This document shows, one piece after another, positions 34,641 to 45,147 of a stretch of DNA of 64,000 bases. Position numbers and translations under genes: made by a program. This DNA is from Puccinia triticina (Eukaryota > Basidiomycota > Pucciniomycetes > Pucciniales > Pucciniaceae). The stretch's first letter is position 1. Each line of letters opens with the position of its first letter. Where the stretch lies: assembly GCF_026914185.1 (NCBI RefSeq), contig NC_070562.1:2294001-2358000 (forward strand), in the 5' to 3' direction. The notes under the pieces were generated by a model. That model was not told the origin of the DNA. It searched no databases and worked only from the letters and a program-made list of their open reading frames with translations.

Positions 34641-35449
34641 CGGCCGGGGGGGGGGACCCATTTGATGCATAGCATCGAGATCTCTCCCGAGGGAGAGGAC
34701 TACACCACGGACGCACTTTTAAGATTTCAGTTCGAAGAAACTTCGAGTGGGCATTAATCCATCTTTTTAAACAAGCATTTGAAAAAAACTCAAGTACATA
34801 TTAGTTGGATAATATGCGAGATTTTTGATTTTGACCCAGTTGGCAACATCCCAACTCAATTGATTTTCATTTGAAGTTCATTCAAAGCACCTTTGAACAA
34901 CCTTTGGAGTTTTGCGTCCTTGGTGTAATGAATTATCAGGCATTTTGGCCTGAGAGAATCTGGATGTTTTGGTGATGGCCGATGTAATCACCACCTGCAG
35001 ACCACAGTTTTGACAAGTTCATTTTTTGTTTTAACAAATGGAAGCTTGTATTTTTCTGAATCCAACTGTCTCTTCAGAATTTTGGGATTCCATTGCCCTT
35101 GTCGCCAAAAAGTATCCAAAGTTTGAGATGCTTGGCCGCTTAGTGGCAAGGGAGGTGTGTTTTTAATTAAGATTTAATTTAGGTGGGAGATAAAACTGTA
35201 AAAGTTGGACAAGTCTTCAAGAAATCACTACTTTCCAAAAAAGATAGAAAATAAATTAAAACACTTGCAGGGGGTTGGCTACCTATGTAGGATTGTAGCC
35301 AAGATGCTGGCGCTCAGCTGGGATAGAATATTGATGGGAGAAAATTGAAACATGATTGTATAATCAAAGAGAAAGAATTCCTATGCTTCATTTTAAGATT
35401 CTCTCATGTGAGAATCTCAGTGTTAGTCATAAGCCCCACTCACACCTAC
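34641..35449. other. Intergenic, no gene seen
   Basis: AT-rich after 34740. No open frame with recognisable content. Confidence 0.4.
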
Positions 35450-35458
35450 GGCTTGGCG

Positions 35459-35565
35459 TTAACTTAGCTAATTTCCCTCCTTGGGGGAGCGCAGTGACCT
35501 CCTTTGGGAGGGTCCCTGCGGGACGGCGTCCCCCCTCCACATAGAGAGGGACTTAGTTAAGTTAG
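35459..35565. mobile_element. Mutator-like MITE
   Basis: 107 bp, flanked by the perfect 9-bp repeat GGCTTGGCG (35450-35458, 35566-35574). Closely similar to 34529-34631, including the GGGTCCCTGCGGGACGGCGT centre. Confidence 0.9.
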
Positions 35566-35683
35566 GGCTTGGCGGTGCCGCGGGCTTTGTTATGCTCAAT
35601 TATAGGCGTGACTGAAGTGATGTGAGCTCCGGTGTGGTGTGCCAAATGTGTTTCAAGGATCAAATCACATAAAGTCACAGTTT

Positions 35684-35899
35684 CACTGCCAGCATGTTTG
35701 GCTGGGATGATGTCATCCCTGTTTAACTGGGATGCACTCAGCCAATTTAGAATGGGTTGATCTCATCCAATGAAATATAAAATCAAGGGGGGTACCTTGG
35801 ATTTATGTTTCATCAGTTGAGATCAACTAAGTTTAAATTGGTTGAGTTCATCCCAGTTTAACTGGGATAACCTCAACCCAGCCAATTATGCTGGCAGTG
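35684..35899. mobile_element. Foldback MITE nested in solo LTR D
   Basis: 216 bp with inverted ends CACTGCCAGCATGTTTGGCT and AGCCAATTATGCTGGCAGTG, and inner palindromes of CATCCCAGTTTAACTGGGAT type. TTT flanks both sides. Confidence 0.65.
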
Positions 35900-36433
35900 T
35901 TTACTATTGAGAAGGAGACATATTTCTAGATGTATTATTGCATAATTGGATTCTACAGGTCATTTAACCCCTAGTCACTCACTGGAACCACTAGGCTAGC
36001 TGCACTCAGTCAAAAGTTACTAGTATTATACTGTTTTCATAAGCATAATTACATACTGTAGAGATATTTTGATAGTACATAGCATAGAATTAGACTCAAG
36101 GAAATATTTATAGTGTATGTAGTGGCGGGTTTGGCTCTGCCCATGGCATGGTTCCACCTGTGGACAACTCCATGATTGTTGTTTGGCTCCACCCACGTAC
36201 CACAGCATGGCTCCACCTGTGGACACCTCCATAACTTTGTAGGCTCCATGGACACCACCACCGCAACCACGTGGACACCATATGGGCACCACAACCACAA
36301 CCACGTGGACACCATATGGGCACCACAACCACAACCACATGGATACCATCACCACATGGACACCTGTATGGTGGTCACACCAGCAAAAATCCCTCACAAG
36401 GATCCCCACCAGCAAAAATCCGTCACATTTTAC

Positions 36434-36440
36434 TATAAAA
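36434..36440 (+). promoter_or_regulatory. TATA box of solo LTR D
   Basis: TATAAAA, following AAAATCCCTCA and AAAATCCGTCA and followed by a pyrimidine-rich stretch, as in the other large LTRs. Confidence 0.55.
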
Positions 36441-37121
36441 GGAGGAGATTTTCCCTCCTCAGTTTCAGCATGCCACTCAGGCAATCCTAACCAGAACACA
36501 CATCTCACTCAGAGTTACAAGCCTCATCCACATAAATCCAGCAGTGTGATCTCAATCAAGTTGCCCATCAACATCTTTCATGCCTCAGAGTAGCTCTAAG
36601 TAGTCAGGTAGCTAGCATCACCACTTGTGCTCTTAACAAGTCAGAGTGATCTTAACCCATTGTGCTCTTAACTGAAGGCTAAGGAAGAGGGCAAAGACAC
36701 TTTGAATAGTTCACATATAACATCAGTTCTCTCAGAAGTCTTGTATCAGTTTATCTCCACTTTCATATCACAAACATATCAAACCATATAAAACATATCT
36801 TACGTTAAGACTCATTTCCATTATTTGACTCAAGGCTGCTGGAAACCACTCTAACTCCATTCCCCATACAAAATACAATTTCTGCTGAATTCAAGTTTGA
36901 TCTAGGTCTGATAAGAGACTGCTGCACATAGTTTTCTCTATCATTAGTTTGCCACAACAATAAATAAATTGGTTGTGAAAGCTCTTGTGTAGTATCATAG
37001 AGGGGCAGGTCTTTCAAACCACCCGTAACAGTTGTAATAGCTTCTTACATCTTTGAAATATCATAACTGGTATTTCCCCCTCGCAGAACTGCCACCTGTC
37101 CCAAAGGAGTTCTCACACCGG

Positions 37122-37427
37122 TTGATGGTGAACTTGACGTTTCTGAACTACATGTAGCATACACCCAACTTGGTGCGGGCGGGCGGCTGGCCCCATGGCC
37201 CATGCATCCCGTGTCAGCCACAACTTACCAACAAACACCCACCCAGCAGAAATGCTATACATGTAAAGCAAGTGATAAAAAATAAAACATAAGCTGTTCA
37301 TTGTGTATGTAGCGGCTGGCAGGTGGCCGACCCAATCAAGGGCCCTGGTGTGGCTGATAGCTTTGGCGGAGCTGTGCAACTCTTGGGAAGAAGACATGAA
37401 TTGGTGGATACTTTGACAGTAACATTT
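37122..37427. other. Short intergenic stretch between two LTR elements
   Basis: No gene. Contains GTGTATGTAG(C/T)GGC, also seen at 36113 inside LTR D, so it may be part of an older related insertion. Confidence 0.35.
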
Positions 37428-37509
37428 GTTTATGTTGGAATATATGCTTCAAGCCTCATTTGAGTGGCCAAGCTATATGATCTAACATCCAAAATCAGCA
37501 AGACCAACT

Positions 37510-37583
37510 GTGTGTTTAGCTCAGTGGTATAAGAGCAGCTCTCATGAATGTAGAAGGTTGTGGGTTCAAATCCCACATCACAC
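37510..37583 (+). other. tRNA-like sequence in the 5' TRIM LTR
   Basis: 74 nt. Acceptor GTGTGTT/ATCACAC has one mismatch. D stem GCTC/GAGC perfect, T stem (GTGGG/CCCAC) perfect. A and B boxes intact; anticodon stem weak. Confidence 0.75.
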
Positions 37584-37898
37584 AATTCTTTTCACCTGAG
37601 TAATTTCAACACATTATCAGTATGGATGCTCTCAGTGAATTGAATTAAAGTTGGCTAAACCCTGTGAATACTTGATATTCATGCTTCCATATGCATATGC
37701 AATATTCAATTTCATAATTGTTATGCATTAATCATTATCTATGATGCATGACAAACATACATGATTTGCATATGCAATATTCATAGTTTGTTCATGGTGC
37801 ATGAAGCCAGGGGGTGTGTTGGAATATATGCTTCAAGCCTCATTTGAGTGGCCAAGCTATATGATCTAACATCCAAAATATCACCAGTAAGACCAACT

Positions 37899-37972
37899 GT
37901 GTGTTTAGCTCAGTGGTATAAGAGCAGCTCTCATGAATGTAGAAGGTCGTGGGTTCAAATCCCACAACACAC
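37899..37972 (+). other. tRNA-like sequence in the 3' TRIM LTR
   Basis: 74 nt. Acceptor stem GTGTGTT/AACACAC is a perfect 7 bp; U8-A9 present; D stem GCTC/GAGC and T stem GTGGG/CCCAC are perfect with a TTCAAAT loop. The anticodon arm GCTCT-CATGAAT-GTAGA pairs at only two Watson-Crick positions, so a charged, decoding tRNA is unlikely. A box TAGCTCAGTGG and B box GGTTCAAATCC should recruit TFIIIC. Confidence 0.8.
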
Positions 37973-38244
37973 AATTCTTTTCACCTGAGTAATTTCAACA
38001 GTTTACTCTCTTTGAGAATGAAGGAGTGAAGAAGCTCAAGGCACTTCCCCCATTGTGATTGTCACACAATGAGCTGTGGATAGGAAGGTCCAACATCTCA
38101 AAAACAACCAATGCTGCAGCCATTGAGGCATGCTACACAGTGCATTAAGACCAACCGGCTTCTGAAGAAGATGCAAAGGGGCAAATTGGCAATGAATTGG
38201 ACAGATACACATGGCATAAAGTTGCAAATGAATTGAACAGACCC

Positions 38245-38636
38245 GTCATAGGAGTGTGCCAAAGCACCCCCGTCATATGAGTGTGACAAAGCACACTCTG
38301 TCATAGGAGTGTGCAAAAGCAACTCTGTCATAGGAGTGTGCCAAAGCACACTCTGTCATAGGAGTGTGCCAAAGCACACTCTGTCATAGGAGTGTGCCAA
38401 AGCACACTCTGTGATAGGAGTGTGCCAAAGCACACTCTGTCATAGGAGTGTGCCAAAGCACACTCTGTGATAGGAGTGTGCCAAAGCACACTCTGTCATA
38501 GGAGTGTGCCAAAGCACACTCTGTCATAGGAGTGTGCCAAAGCACACTCTGTGATAGGAGTGTGCCGAAGCACACTCTGTCATAGGAGTGTGCCAAAGCA
38601 CACCCTGTCATAGGAGTGGGCCAAAGCACTTTTGCT
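38245..38636 (-). repeat. 28-bp palindromic minisatellite, block 4 (about 14 units)
   Basis: GCCAAAG repeats from 38258 to 38620 at 28-bp spacing, one unit shorter by 2 bp. The block ends exactly where recognisable Copia polyprotein sequence begins, so it replaces the 5' part of that element. Confidence 0.88.
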
Positions 38637-39436
38637 GAAATAATTTCATCGCCAAACATTCCATTTGAAGAAGACAACCCACTCCCTGCTCCCTCAGATG
38701 AAAACCACCATGAGACATCCCCGTCATCTGATCATGAAGATGATGACCAACCCATGGACGTTGATGACAAAAACACTTGTGGGGAAACTGAGCCCAGCAA
38801 CCCGCCAATCCAAAAACTCATCATTCATGGACCGCGTCACCCCACTCTAATTCAAGGTGATGTGGACGAGTCCAACATTCTTCATCACGGCAGACATTGA
38901 CTGCAAGCTCTCTCAGCAACCACAGTTGAGCCCAAAAACCATTGACAGGCTATGAGTAGTGTTGACAGTACCCACTGGAAAGAAGCCAAGGACAAGGAAA
39001 TCCAAAACATGCTCAACCACAACGTTAGGACCAAGATTCCCCATCAAGACAATCTCAACCCCATACCGGAAACTTGGGCTTACTGAAAAAAGCTCGGAGC
39101 TAACAATGAAGTTGTGGAATACAAAGCCAGGATTTGTGCCCAAGGTTTTTGACAAACTCACGGTCTTAACTTTGACCAAAAATATGTGCCAACCAGGAAG
39201 CCGTGCTTGCTTCAGTATCTGCTCTCTTTTGCAGTCACTCACAACCTCCTCATTCACCAACTCGACATCAAATTGGTGTTCCTCACATGCAACCTTGAAG
39301 AAACGGTCCACATGATACCGCTGCCGGGCTATAAGCCAAATCAATGTCTTCTGCTCAAACTCAACAAAGCCATATATGGCCTTAAGCAGGCCTCCCTGGC
39401 GTGGTATAAGCGCCTCAGTGAATTTCTCATTTCCAT

Positions 39437-40110
39437 CTAACTTAACAAAGTCCCTCCCCATGCGGGAGGTTGGAGTTCGGAGTTTGGGTGGTGGTACAGG
39501 GGGTGACCCATTTGGGTGGAGCTTAAGTTTGGCTGGTAGCAAAGCCACCCCTCCCGCAGGGAGGGACTTACGGGCTATTGTAAAATTTGGGTGGGAGTCC
39601 ATCCACCAAAAAGTGATGAAAATCCACACTTTGAATTTTCCAGCCTGCAGCTTCAACGCTGTCCCTCCAATTATTGGGAGTTAAGGTGATACAGATGTTG
39701 CACATTTTTTAAGCTCATCAACTTATCATCAAACCATCAAGTGATTTTTTGATGGATTTTTGAAAAAGGCTGCAAGCCTCAAGGCCACCTCTTCTTGGGC
39801 GGTGCCTGGCCCCGCAGGTGCAAGCGGGGAAAGTTTCTTTCCTCTTCATTCTCCTTCTCTTTTTTGTTTGAGTGACTCTCTTCAAAAACGGAGTCAATAG
39901 AAAGACAGACAGGATGCATTCGCATCCATCCATGGTTGGAACCTTATATGTAGCTCGCAAAACGAGTGAACTAAAAGCCTTTGAACGCCAACCAGAGTTT
40001 CCAAGATGCTCTCAGGCGAGCACCCCGACATAAGTCGTAAGTCCCTCCCTGCGGTCGGCGGCACTCTGCTCCCCACTCAGCCCCGCAGAGGAGGGACTTT
40101 GTTAAGTTAG
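39437..40110. mobile_element. Mutator-like non-autonomous element in the Copia RT
   Basis: 674 bp, perfect 9-bp duplication CATTTCCAT (39428-39436, 40111-40119). Inverted ends CTAACTTAACAAAGTCCCTC and GAGGGACTTTGTTAAGTTAG are perfect. No transposase. Removing it with one duplication copy rejoins the Copia RT reading in sequence. Confidence 0.93.
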
Positions 40111-41429
40111 CATTTCCATAGGCTTCTCAGTCTCTGTTGCTGACCCATGCGTCTTCTGGACGGCCAATGAAGTTCCAACGTGGATCTTCGCTCATGTTGA
40201 TGATCTTGTCATCATCAGCTGGGACCCTCTGTCCTTCCGCACAAAAATGGAAAAGGAATTTCAAATCAAATACTTGGGGGAGGCATCCTTTCTCCTTGGT
40301 ATGAAGCTCGACAAAATCAAAGCAGGCATCATCCTTCATCAAGCTCAGTACATACATACAGCACTTTTGGAAAAGGATGTTGCTGGCAGCCTGGCTCCCA
40401 AAAACGAAAAAGCAAAAGCCAAAAATGAGAGCCTGCAGGTCGTGTATGCGCCTGCATATGAACTGTGAGGCTGCAGATATCGGACGCTAGGCGCAATCCT
40501 GAAAATACAGCCCCGGCCAGCTCCCATATGCAAATGAGCCATTGACTCTGGCTGGGTACTGGCTTTGCATTCTGCCTGGTACCCCCCCATTCCCCCCACC
40601 CGCTGCCTCCAACCATCCGATTCTTCATTCTTGACCACTTCCCGCCACCAAATTGAATCCCAATTCATCTCAACCTCGCCGTTGCCATGGAATTTGTTTT
40701 GTATGCACCAGAAATCAAGGCCGTTTACGAGCAACACGCTTGTTGCTGAAGATGCTAATGATCAGCAAGGATGAGCTTGGTGCGCTGCGAGCCCACCGGG
40801 CCCGGCTAGAGAAAGAGACGCTCGCCGTTAATTGTTGTCTGTTGCTGGGACGCAGGGAGGACATGCTCGCAGCCGACCAGCAACAGGAAATCATAATCAA
40901 GAATGGGAAGGTCGCCGGGTCTAGATTCAATTACTTCTCTATTTGTAGACGGAGGAAGAAAGACTATAATGAGGTCTTGAGGCTCTGGGACCTTGTTGAT
41001 ATGTAGAATCCCTACCTATGTTCATCCACTTCTCTCGCCAGTATCCGTGGTTGTATTATCAATGGTGTTCAACGGTTATATACACTTTAACCTCTATTGT
41101 AATCATTCAAGCAAACTCGTTTCACTCACGTTAATTAAATATCTGCTGCCCTCTCAAGCAAAAAAAAAAAAACTTAGTTTCTGAGGACACGTAGTAAGGG
41201 TGAAGTAACAATTTGATCAATCCTGTACAAATTTTACCGCAGTGTTTCTTTCTTGTTGAGTGTCTCTGCAGTCTCTCAGCCTTGATTGTGCTCCAAAAAA
41301 GATTTGCCCGGGACGCGTCTCTGCCCCATGCAATTGCAAGTGCAAAACCCCTGTCACTGTACCGACTTGCCTGAGGACGCGGGCCAAAGAAGCACTCGGC
41401 AATGGGGTCCCATACCACAAGCAAGCTAA

Positions 41430-41812
41430 GGCTTTGTTTGGAGCCAATATAAATATAGGTGATATAATCATTGGTTAATTCAATGAAAACTACAAAATTC
41501 AACATAAAGCTCCAAATATTTTTTCTAGGCAACCTAAAATACTGGTCTCTTCAATTATGAAGTCATATTCAACTGATTCAGCCATATTCAGTACTGTAGT
41601 ACCATTATATCGCTTTTGACCAAAACAAAGCAATATAATGGTATTATGGTGCTGAAGATGGCTGAATCAGTTAAATCTGACTTCATAGTTGATGAGACCA
41701 GTACTGTAGGTTTCCTACAAAAAAAATGGATTCTTTATGTTGAGTTTTGTATTTTTTATTGAATTTACAAATGATTACATCACCTGTATTTATATTGGCT
41801 CCAAACGGGGCC
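41430..41812. mobile_element. Tourist-like foldback MITE nested in the inverted-repeat element
   Basis: 383 bp, ends GGCTTTGTTTGGAGCCAATA and TATTGGCTCCAAACGGGGCC, flanked by TAA (41427-41429, 41813-41815). Most of its length is self-complementary, centred near 41620. Same family as 3454-3603. Confidence 0.8.
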
Positions 41813-42929
41813 TAAACCTTCTACAATGAAGGACTATTGCGACTGAGGGTTTTAACCATACAAATCTAACTTGACTTCTGACATCGCAGGGAGATATGCC
41901 AACAAGTGCCTCTTGCAAAATTAAAATCTGGAAGCGGAAAGACAGGCAGGGTCCACCCGGAGGCTCTGACGGGCTGGAGGCCGAGAGGGGCACACGAGAG
42001 GAATCAAAGCCTCACAGCTTGCTCAGCAGTGAGGCATGCCGCATGACATACCAGTCTCAGTCCCTTCACCTTGCATGGGACCAGAAGTCACTTTTGGAAT
42101 CACAAGACAACGGTTTATCAGGAATTGGAAAATGGATAAATGTACAACAACATGCGCCAACATGAATGAAGAGATTCACGGGACTAGTATGATACATCAG
42201 TAAAGAAAACTAAGTATTGAGGTGTTATTTTTTGGACAGGAGAAACAAGATTGCCGAGGATTATGAAGACGGAGCAGCGGTATCAGAGGCTTGAGGTATA
42301 GCAAAGTCAAGATAAAAAGATGGGGCCCAAGAAGGGCAGTCGCGCAATCAACCCGCACCAAGAACAATGACAATTCCATCTGATTCTGTGAGGGATTCCA
42401 AAAGGAGGAAAAGAACAAGTCAGCCATGAGCGAATTCAATGTGGGTTTGGGATTCAAAACTGACCATTTCGGACCATCTCAGCGTCGTACTTAGGCTTGG
42501 TTCTTGTTCTTGGCAGCAGCCTTCTTGTCCTGGTACAAGGAAAGTGCCAGATCAGTAATCAGTCACCGGGGTCAAGTCCACTTGAACAACTCACATTGGT
42601 ACGGTTTTTGGATTTGAGTTGGCAACAGGAATTGGTCGAGAATTTGGATTTGGTTGGTTGGTGGCAGCGGGTGGGGGGAATGGGGGGGTACCTAGTGTTG
42701 ATATTCAACTTGATGAAGGAAATATTCAGAGGCGAGGAGAAGGGGTTGAACAAGGAGCTGGTTCTGAGGACTAGGGCACTGTGGGTCTTGTTTGTTGTTG
42801 CTCTGACTCAATCACTCGATTACATGTCCAAGGAGCGGACTTAGAACACACAACTAGAGAGCCCCCCAGCAAGATCCAAAGGGGGGCCTAGAAACAATGA
42901 CATGACAACAAGACATAACAGGAGGACCA

Positions 42930-43100
42930 CTTGGTCAGACGGAACAGGAAAAGGCCACATGGCCAGACAGCACAGGAGGGATGGAAGACCACATGGTCGG
43001 ACAGGACAGGAATAAAGGCCACATGGCCAGACAGGACAGGATAAAGGCCACATGGCCAGACAGGACAGGATAAAGGCCACATGGCCAGACAGGAAATGAA
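42930..43100 (-). repeat. Tandem repeat of GGCCACATGGCCAGACAGGA
   Basis: About six units of 25-32 bp, the last three nearly identical. It lies just inside the right inverted repeat of the 3-kb element. Confidence 0.75.
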
Positions 43101-44822
43101 GAGGACAGTGAGCGGACAGGCTCTTATTCTGACACCTGGCAGAAAGCAAAGCCAGTACCAGGCTCATTTGTGTATGAGCCAGCCGGGGCTGGATTTTCAG
43201 GATTGCGCCTAGCGTCCGATATCTGCAGCCTCACAGTTCATATGCAGGCACATGCACGACCTGCAGGCTCTCATTTTTTGTTTTTGGGAGCCAGCGACAT
43301 CCTTTTCCAAAATTGCTGTAGAAAGAAAGCTTGTGGAATTTAACACCGCGCATCTACCTCCGTTGTCTTGCCCAATCAATCCAAAACTCCACATTGGGAA
43401 AGCCACGCAGGATGATAATGATCAACTCGCTCCCTTGAATTTCAACTACCAAGCTCTCATTGGATCCCTGAACTACCTCAGCATTCTTACTCGACCTGAC
43501 ATATTGTATGCCGTCAGCAAGTTATTGCAGCATCTAGAACATCCTGGACTTTCACATTACACCGCTGCTATACAAGTTCTCCGCTACCTAAAGGGATCCT
43601 GTCTCATGGGTTTAGCCTTTGTCAAAACAAATCAAACTCTCATCTACGCCTCAGTCAATGCTGACTGGGCCAACTGCCCCGACTCCAGACGCTTGCACAC
43701 TGGCTCCTTGATAACCTTGAACTCACATCTCATCTCATGGAAGTCTTGCAAGCAAAGTACGGTGTCCTTGTCATCAACCAAAACCAATTACAAGGCGCTC
43801 TCTGACACCAGCAGGGAAGTTGTTTGGATCACCAACCTAATCGTGGAAATCACTTCAAACAATCTAGCGGCGGTTCCGGTCATCTCGGTTGATAATCGAG
43901 GAGCCATTGACCTCGCCATGAGTCAAGTTGGTCAAAATGGCTTTTGCACAAAGCACATGGACCTGCAATTGCACCACATCCGCGATCTGATCAAAGATCA
44001 TCAAATCAAGTTGCAGTATGTCAAATCACAAAACAACATCTCAGACTTCCTCACCAAACCAGTGGGTTGCACCTCCATTCTGTTAGAGTGTGTGACACAA
44101 TTACATACTATGGCTATGGTTTATGACACAAGTACATACAAGATTCCCATACTATCTACTTGTATCCAACCAACCCTAACCATGTGAGACCGGATCTTCA
44201 AACCTAGCCTGTACTTAGTCTATATGTATCCGCACGTCCCGGCCCCCCTTCTCTCTCCTCATTGAGATTAGGAGGACCGGTGTAAGACTCAAAAGTGGTT
44301 GTGAAACCCTTTTTGCTGAATGGAGAAGGGGATGATGGAGGTGCAAACTCTGCCCTTCTATACTATCAGATAACAAGACCCACCAAGCTAAGCTTGGCAA
44401 GTTTTAATCAAGTGATAGGTCTGGTCTAGTTCCAGATGAAGTTGTTCAATGACAGGTATGTGAGAGTTGAGAGGGTTTATGATGATGGAAAGGGTGAAAG
44501 TTGACTTGATGTTTCCGGTGGGGGTTGAACACAGGTCCTTGAGAGGGTGATATAAGAAGTTGAGAAGAGTGTCTGGACTGAGAAGGGTATATGTCTTAGT
44601 CGGGAGTTGAACCAGGAACCGGGTAACTTGTGAAAGGTGTGTGATATGCAACCAGTGATATGAGAGTATGAGAATATGAGAGTGAGATCAGTGGTTATTG
44701 CAGATAGGAGGGGTGATATGGTATGTTATAAAAGTGTAAGGGTGATGATAATGGCTAATGGGTGATATCTGTATAACTGGTGGGTACTGAACTGAGGGAA
44801 AAACAACTGGGGGGAGAGAGCT

Positions 44823-44831
44823 CCTTATATA
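44823..44831 (-). promoter_or_regulatory. TATA box of solo LTR C
   Basis: CTATATAAGG on the minus strand, followed by a CT-rich stretch and preceded by two AAAATCCCTCA copies, as in LTR A. Confidence 0.55.
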
Positions 44832-44932
44832 GACAAATGTGAGGGATTTTAGCTACAAGGGGGACCCTGGATGAGGGATTTTAGTTGGTGGGCTGCATAC
44901 AAGTGGTGTCAGAAGATACTAAATACAGACAA

Positions 44933-45147
44933 TGTTGAGTTGTCTGTTAGTCTGCTACCATGATGTATCACCACAGTATGGAGGGCTGTCGGATCGACCC
45001 ATGAGCACTACCAACCAACCACCCAGCTGGCAGCCACAAGCGTCTGTAGCCTAGTTGGTAAAGGCAGCACTCTAGTATGTGTCTCAGCATAGCTGAGGTC
45101 GTGAGTTCGACTCTCACCAGACACATCTTCATTTTACAGTCTCTACA
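44933..45147 (+). mobile_element. Solo LTR of a second tRNA-bearing TRIM family
   Basis: 215 bp, TGTTGAGTTGTC...AGTCTCTACA, flanked by the perfect 5-bp repeat GACAA (44928-44932, 45148-45152). The homologous LTR A lacks this insertion. Its sequence differs from the TRIM at 37433-38000 apart from the TGTTG start and the presence of a tRNA fold. Confidence 0.88.
45040..45124 (+). other. Type II tRNA-like sequence in the solo TRIM LTR
   Basis: 85 nt, the length of Ser/Leu tRNAs. Acceptor GCGTCTG/CAGACAC pairs at 6 of 7 positions, D stem GCCT/AGGC is perfect, the variable arm CTCAGC-ATA-GCTGAG is perfect, and the T arm GTGAG-TTCGACT-CTCAC is perfect. The anticodon stem does not pair properly in the standard register. 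A box TAGCCTAGTTGG and B box AGTTCGACTCT are good. Confidence 0.75.

Larger units (their letters stand above)
35633..37117 (+). mobile_element. Large solo LTR (copy D)
   Basis: TGTGGTGTGCC...TTCTCACA, 1485 bp, flanked by CCGG (35629-35632, 37118-37121). It has a TATA box at 36434 preceded by AAAATCC(C/G)TCA copies. Near its right end, AGAGGGGCAGGTCTTTCAAA and TATTTCCCCCTC are shared with the solo LTR at 48060-49349, so the two are related. It contains a nested foldback element (35684-35899) and a short tandem repeat of ACCACGTGGACACCATATGG (36245-36360). Confidence 0.8.
37433..38000 (+). mobile_element. Complete TRIM with a tRNA-like sequence in each LTR
   Basis: 568-bp miniature LTR retrotransposon with no coding capacity. 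LTRs are 37433-37611 (179 bp) and 37817-38000 (184 bp), both TGTTGGAATATATGC...TTTCAACA. The target duplication is GTTTA (37428-37432, 38001-38005). The 205-bp interior starts CATTATCAGTATGGATGC, vaguely like a primer-binding site, and ends with a purine-rich CCAGGGGGTG next to the 3' LTR. It must depend on another element for reverse transcriptase and integrase. A second copy is at 223-643. Confidence 0.92.
40358..43320. mobile_element. Long inverted-repeat element (about 3 kb) in the Copia RT/RNase H
   Basis: Inverted ends of roughly 150-200 bp: the left starts TACAGCACTTTTGGAAAAGG, the right is the complement starting TACAGCAATTTTGGAAAAGG. Both share GAGAGCCTGCAGGTCGTG, GGCTGCAGATATCGGACG and CTAGGCGCAATCCTGAAAAT. 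A second, weaker inverted pair lies inside (40585-40700 and 42560-42700, around TACCCCCCCATTCCCCCCAC). The interior has no recognised transposase. An open frame at 40653-41006 is basic and possibly helical, function unknown. Target duplication is not clear. It contains a nested Tourist-like MITE and a tandem repeat. Confidence 0.75.
38637..44090 (+). mobile_element. 5'-truncated Ty1/Copia retrotransposon, fragmented
   Basis: Remains of a Copia polyprotein in three pieces. Piece 1 (38637-39436) has the acidic linker between integrase and RT, then the RT start (HQLDIKLVFL, LNKAIYGLKQASLAWYKRL). Piece 2 (40111 to about 40365) has the RT active-site region (FAHVDDLVII) and YLGEASFLLGMKLDKI. Piece 3 (43321-44090) has the last part of RT (NYLSILTRPDILYAVSKL) and RNase H (ADWANCPDSRR, STKTNYKALS). 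The joins are a 674-bp Mutator-like element and a 3-kb inverted-repeat element. Several frame changes occur in piece 1. Gag, protease and integrase core are missing; a minisatellite borders the break. Not functional. Confidence 0.88.

Noticed and set aside
37899..37972. Functional tRNA gene
   Set aside because: Acceptor, D and T arms are good, but the anticodon stem pairs at only two Watson-Crick positions, and all copies lie inside LTRs. Annotated as tRNA-like instead.
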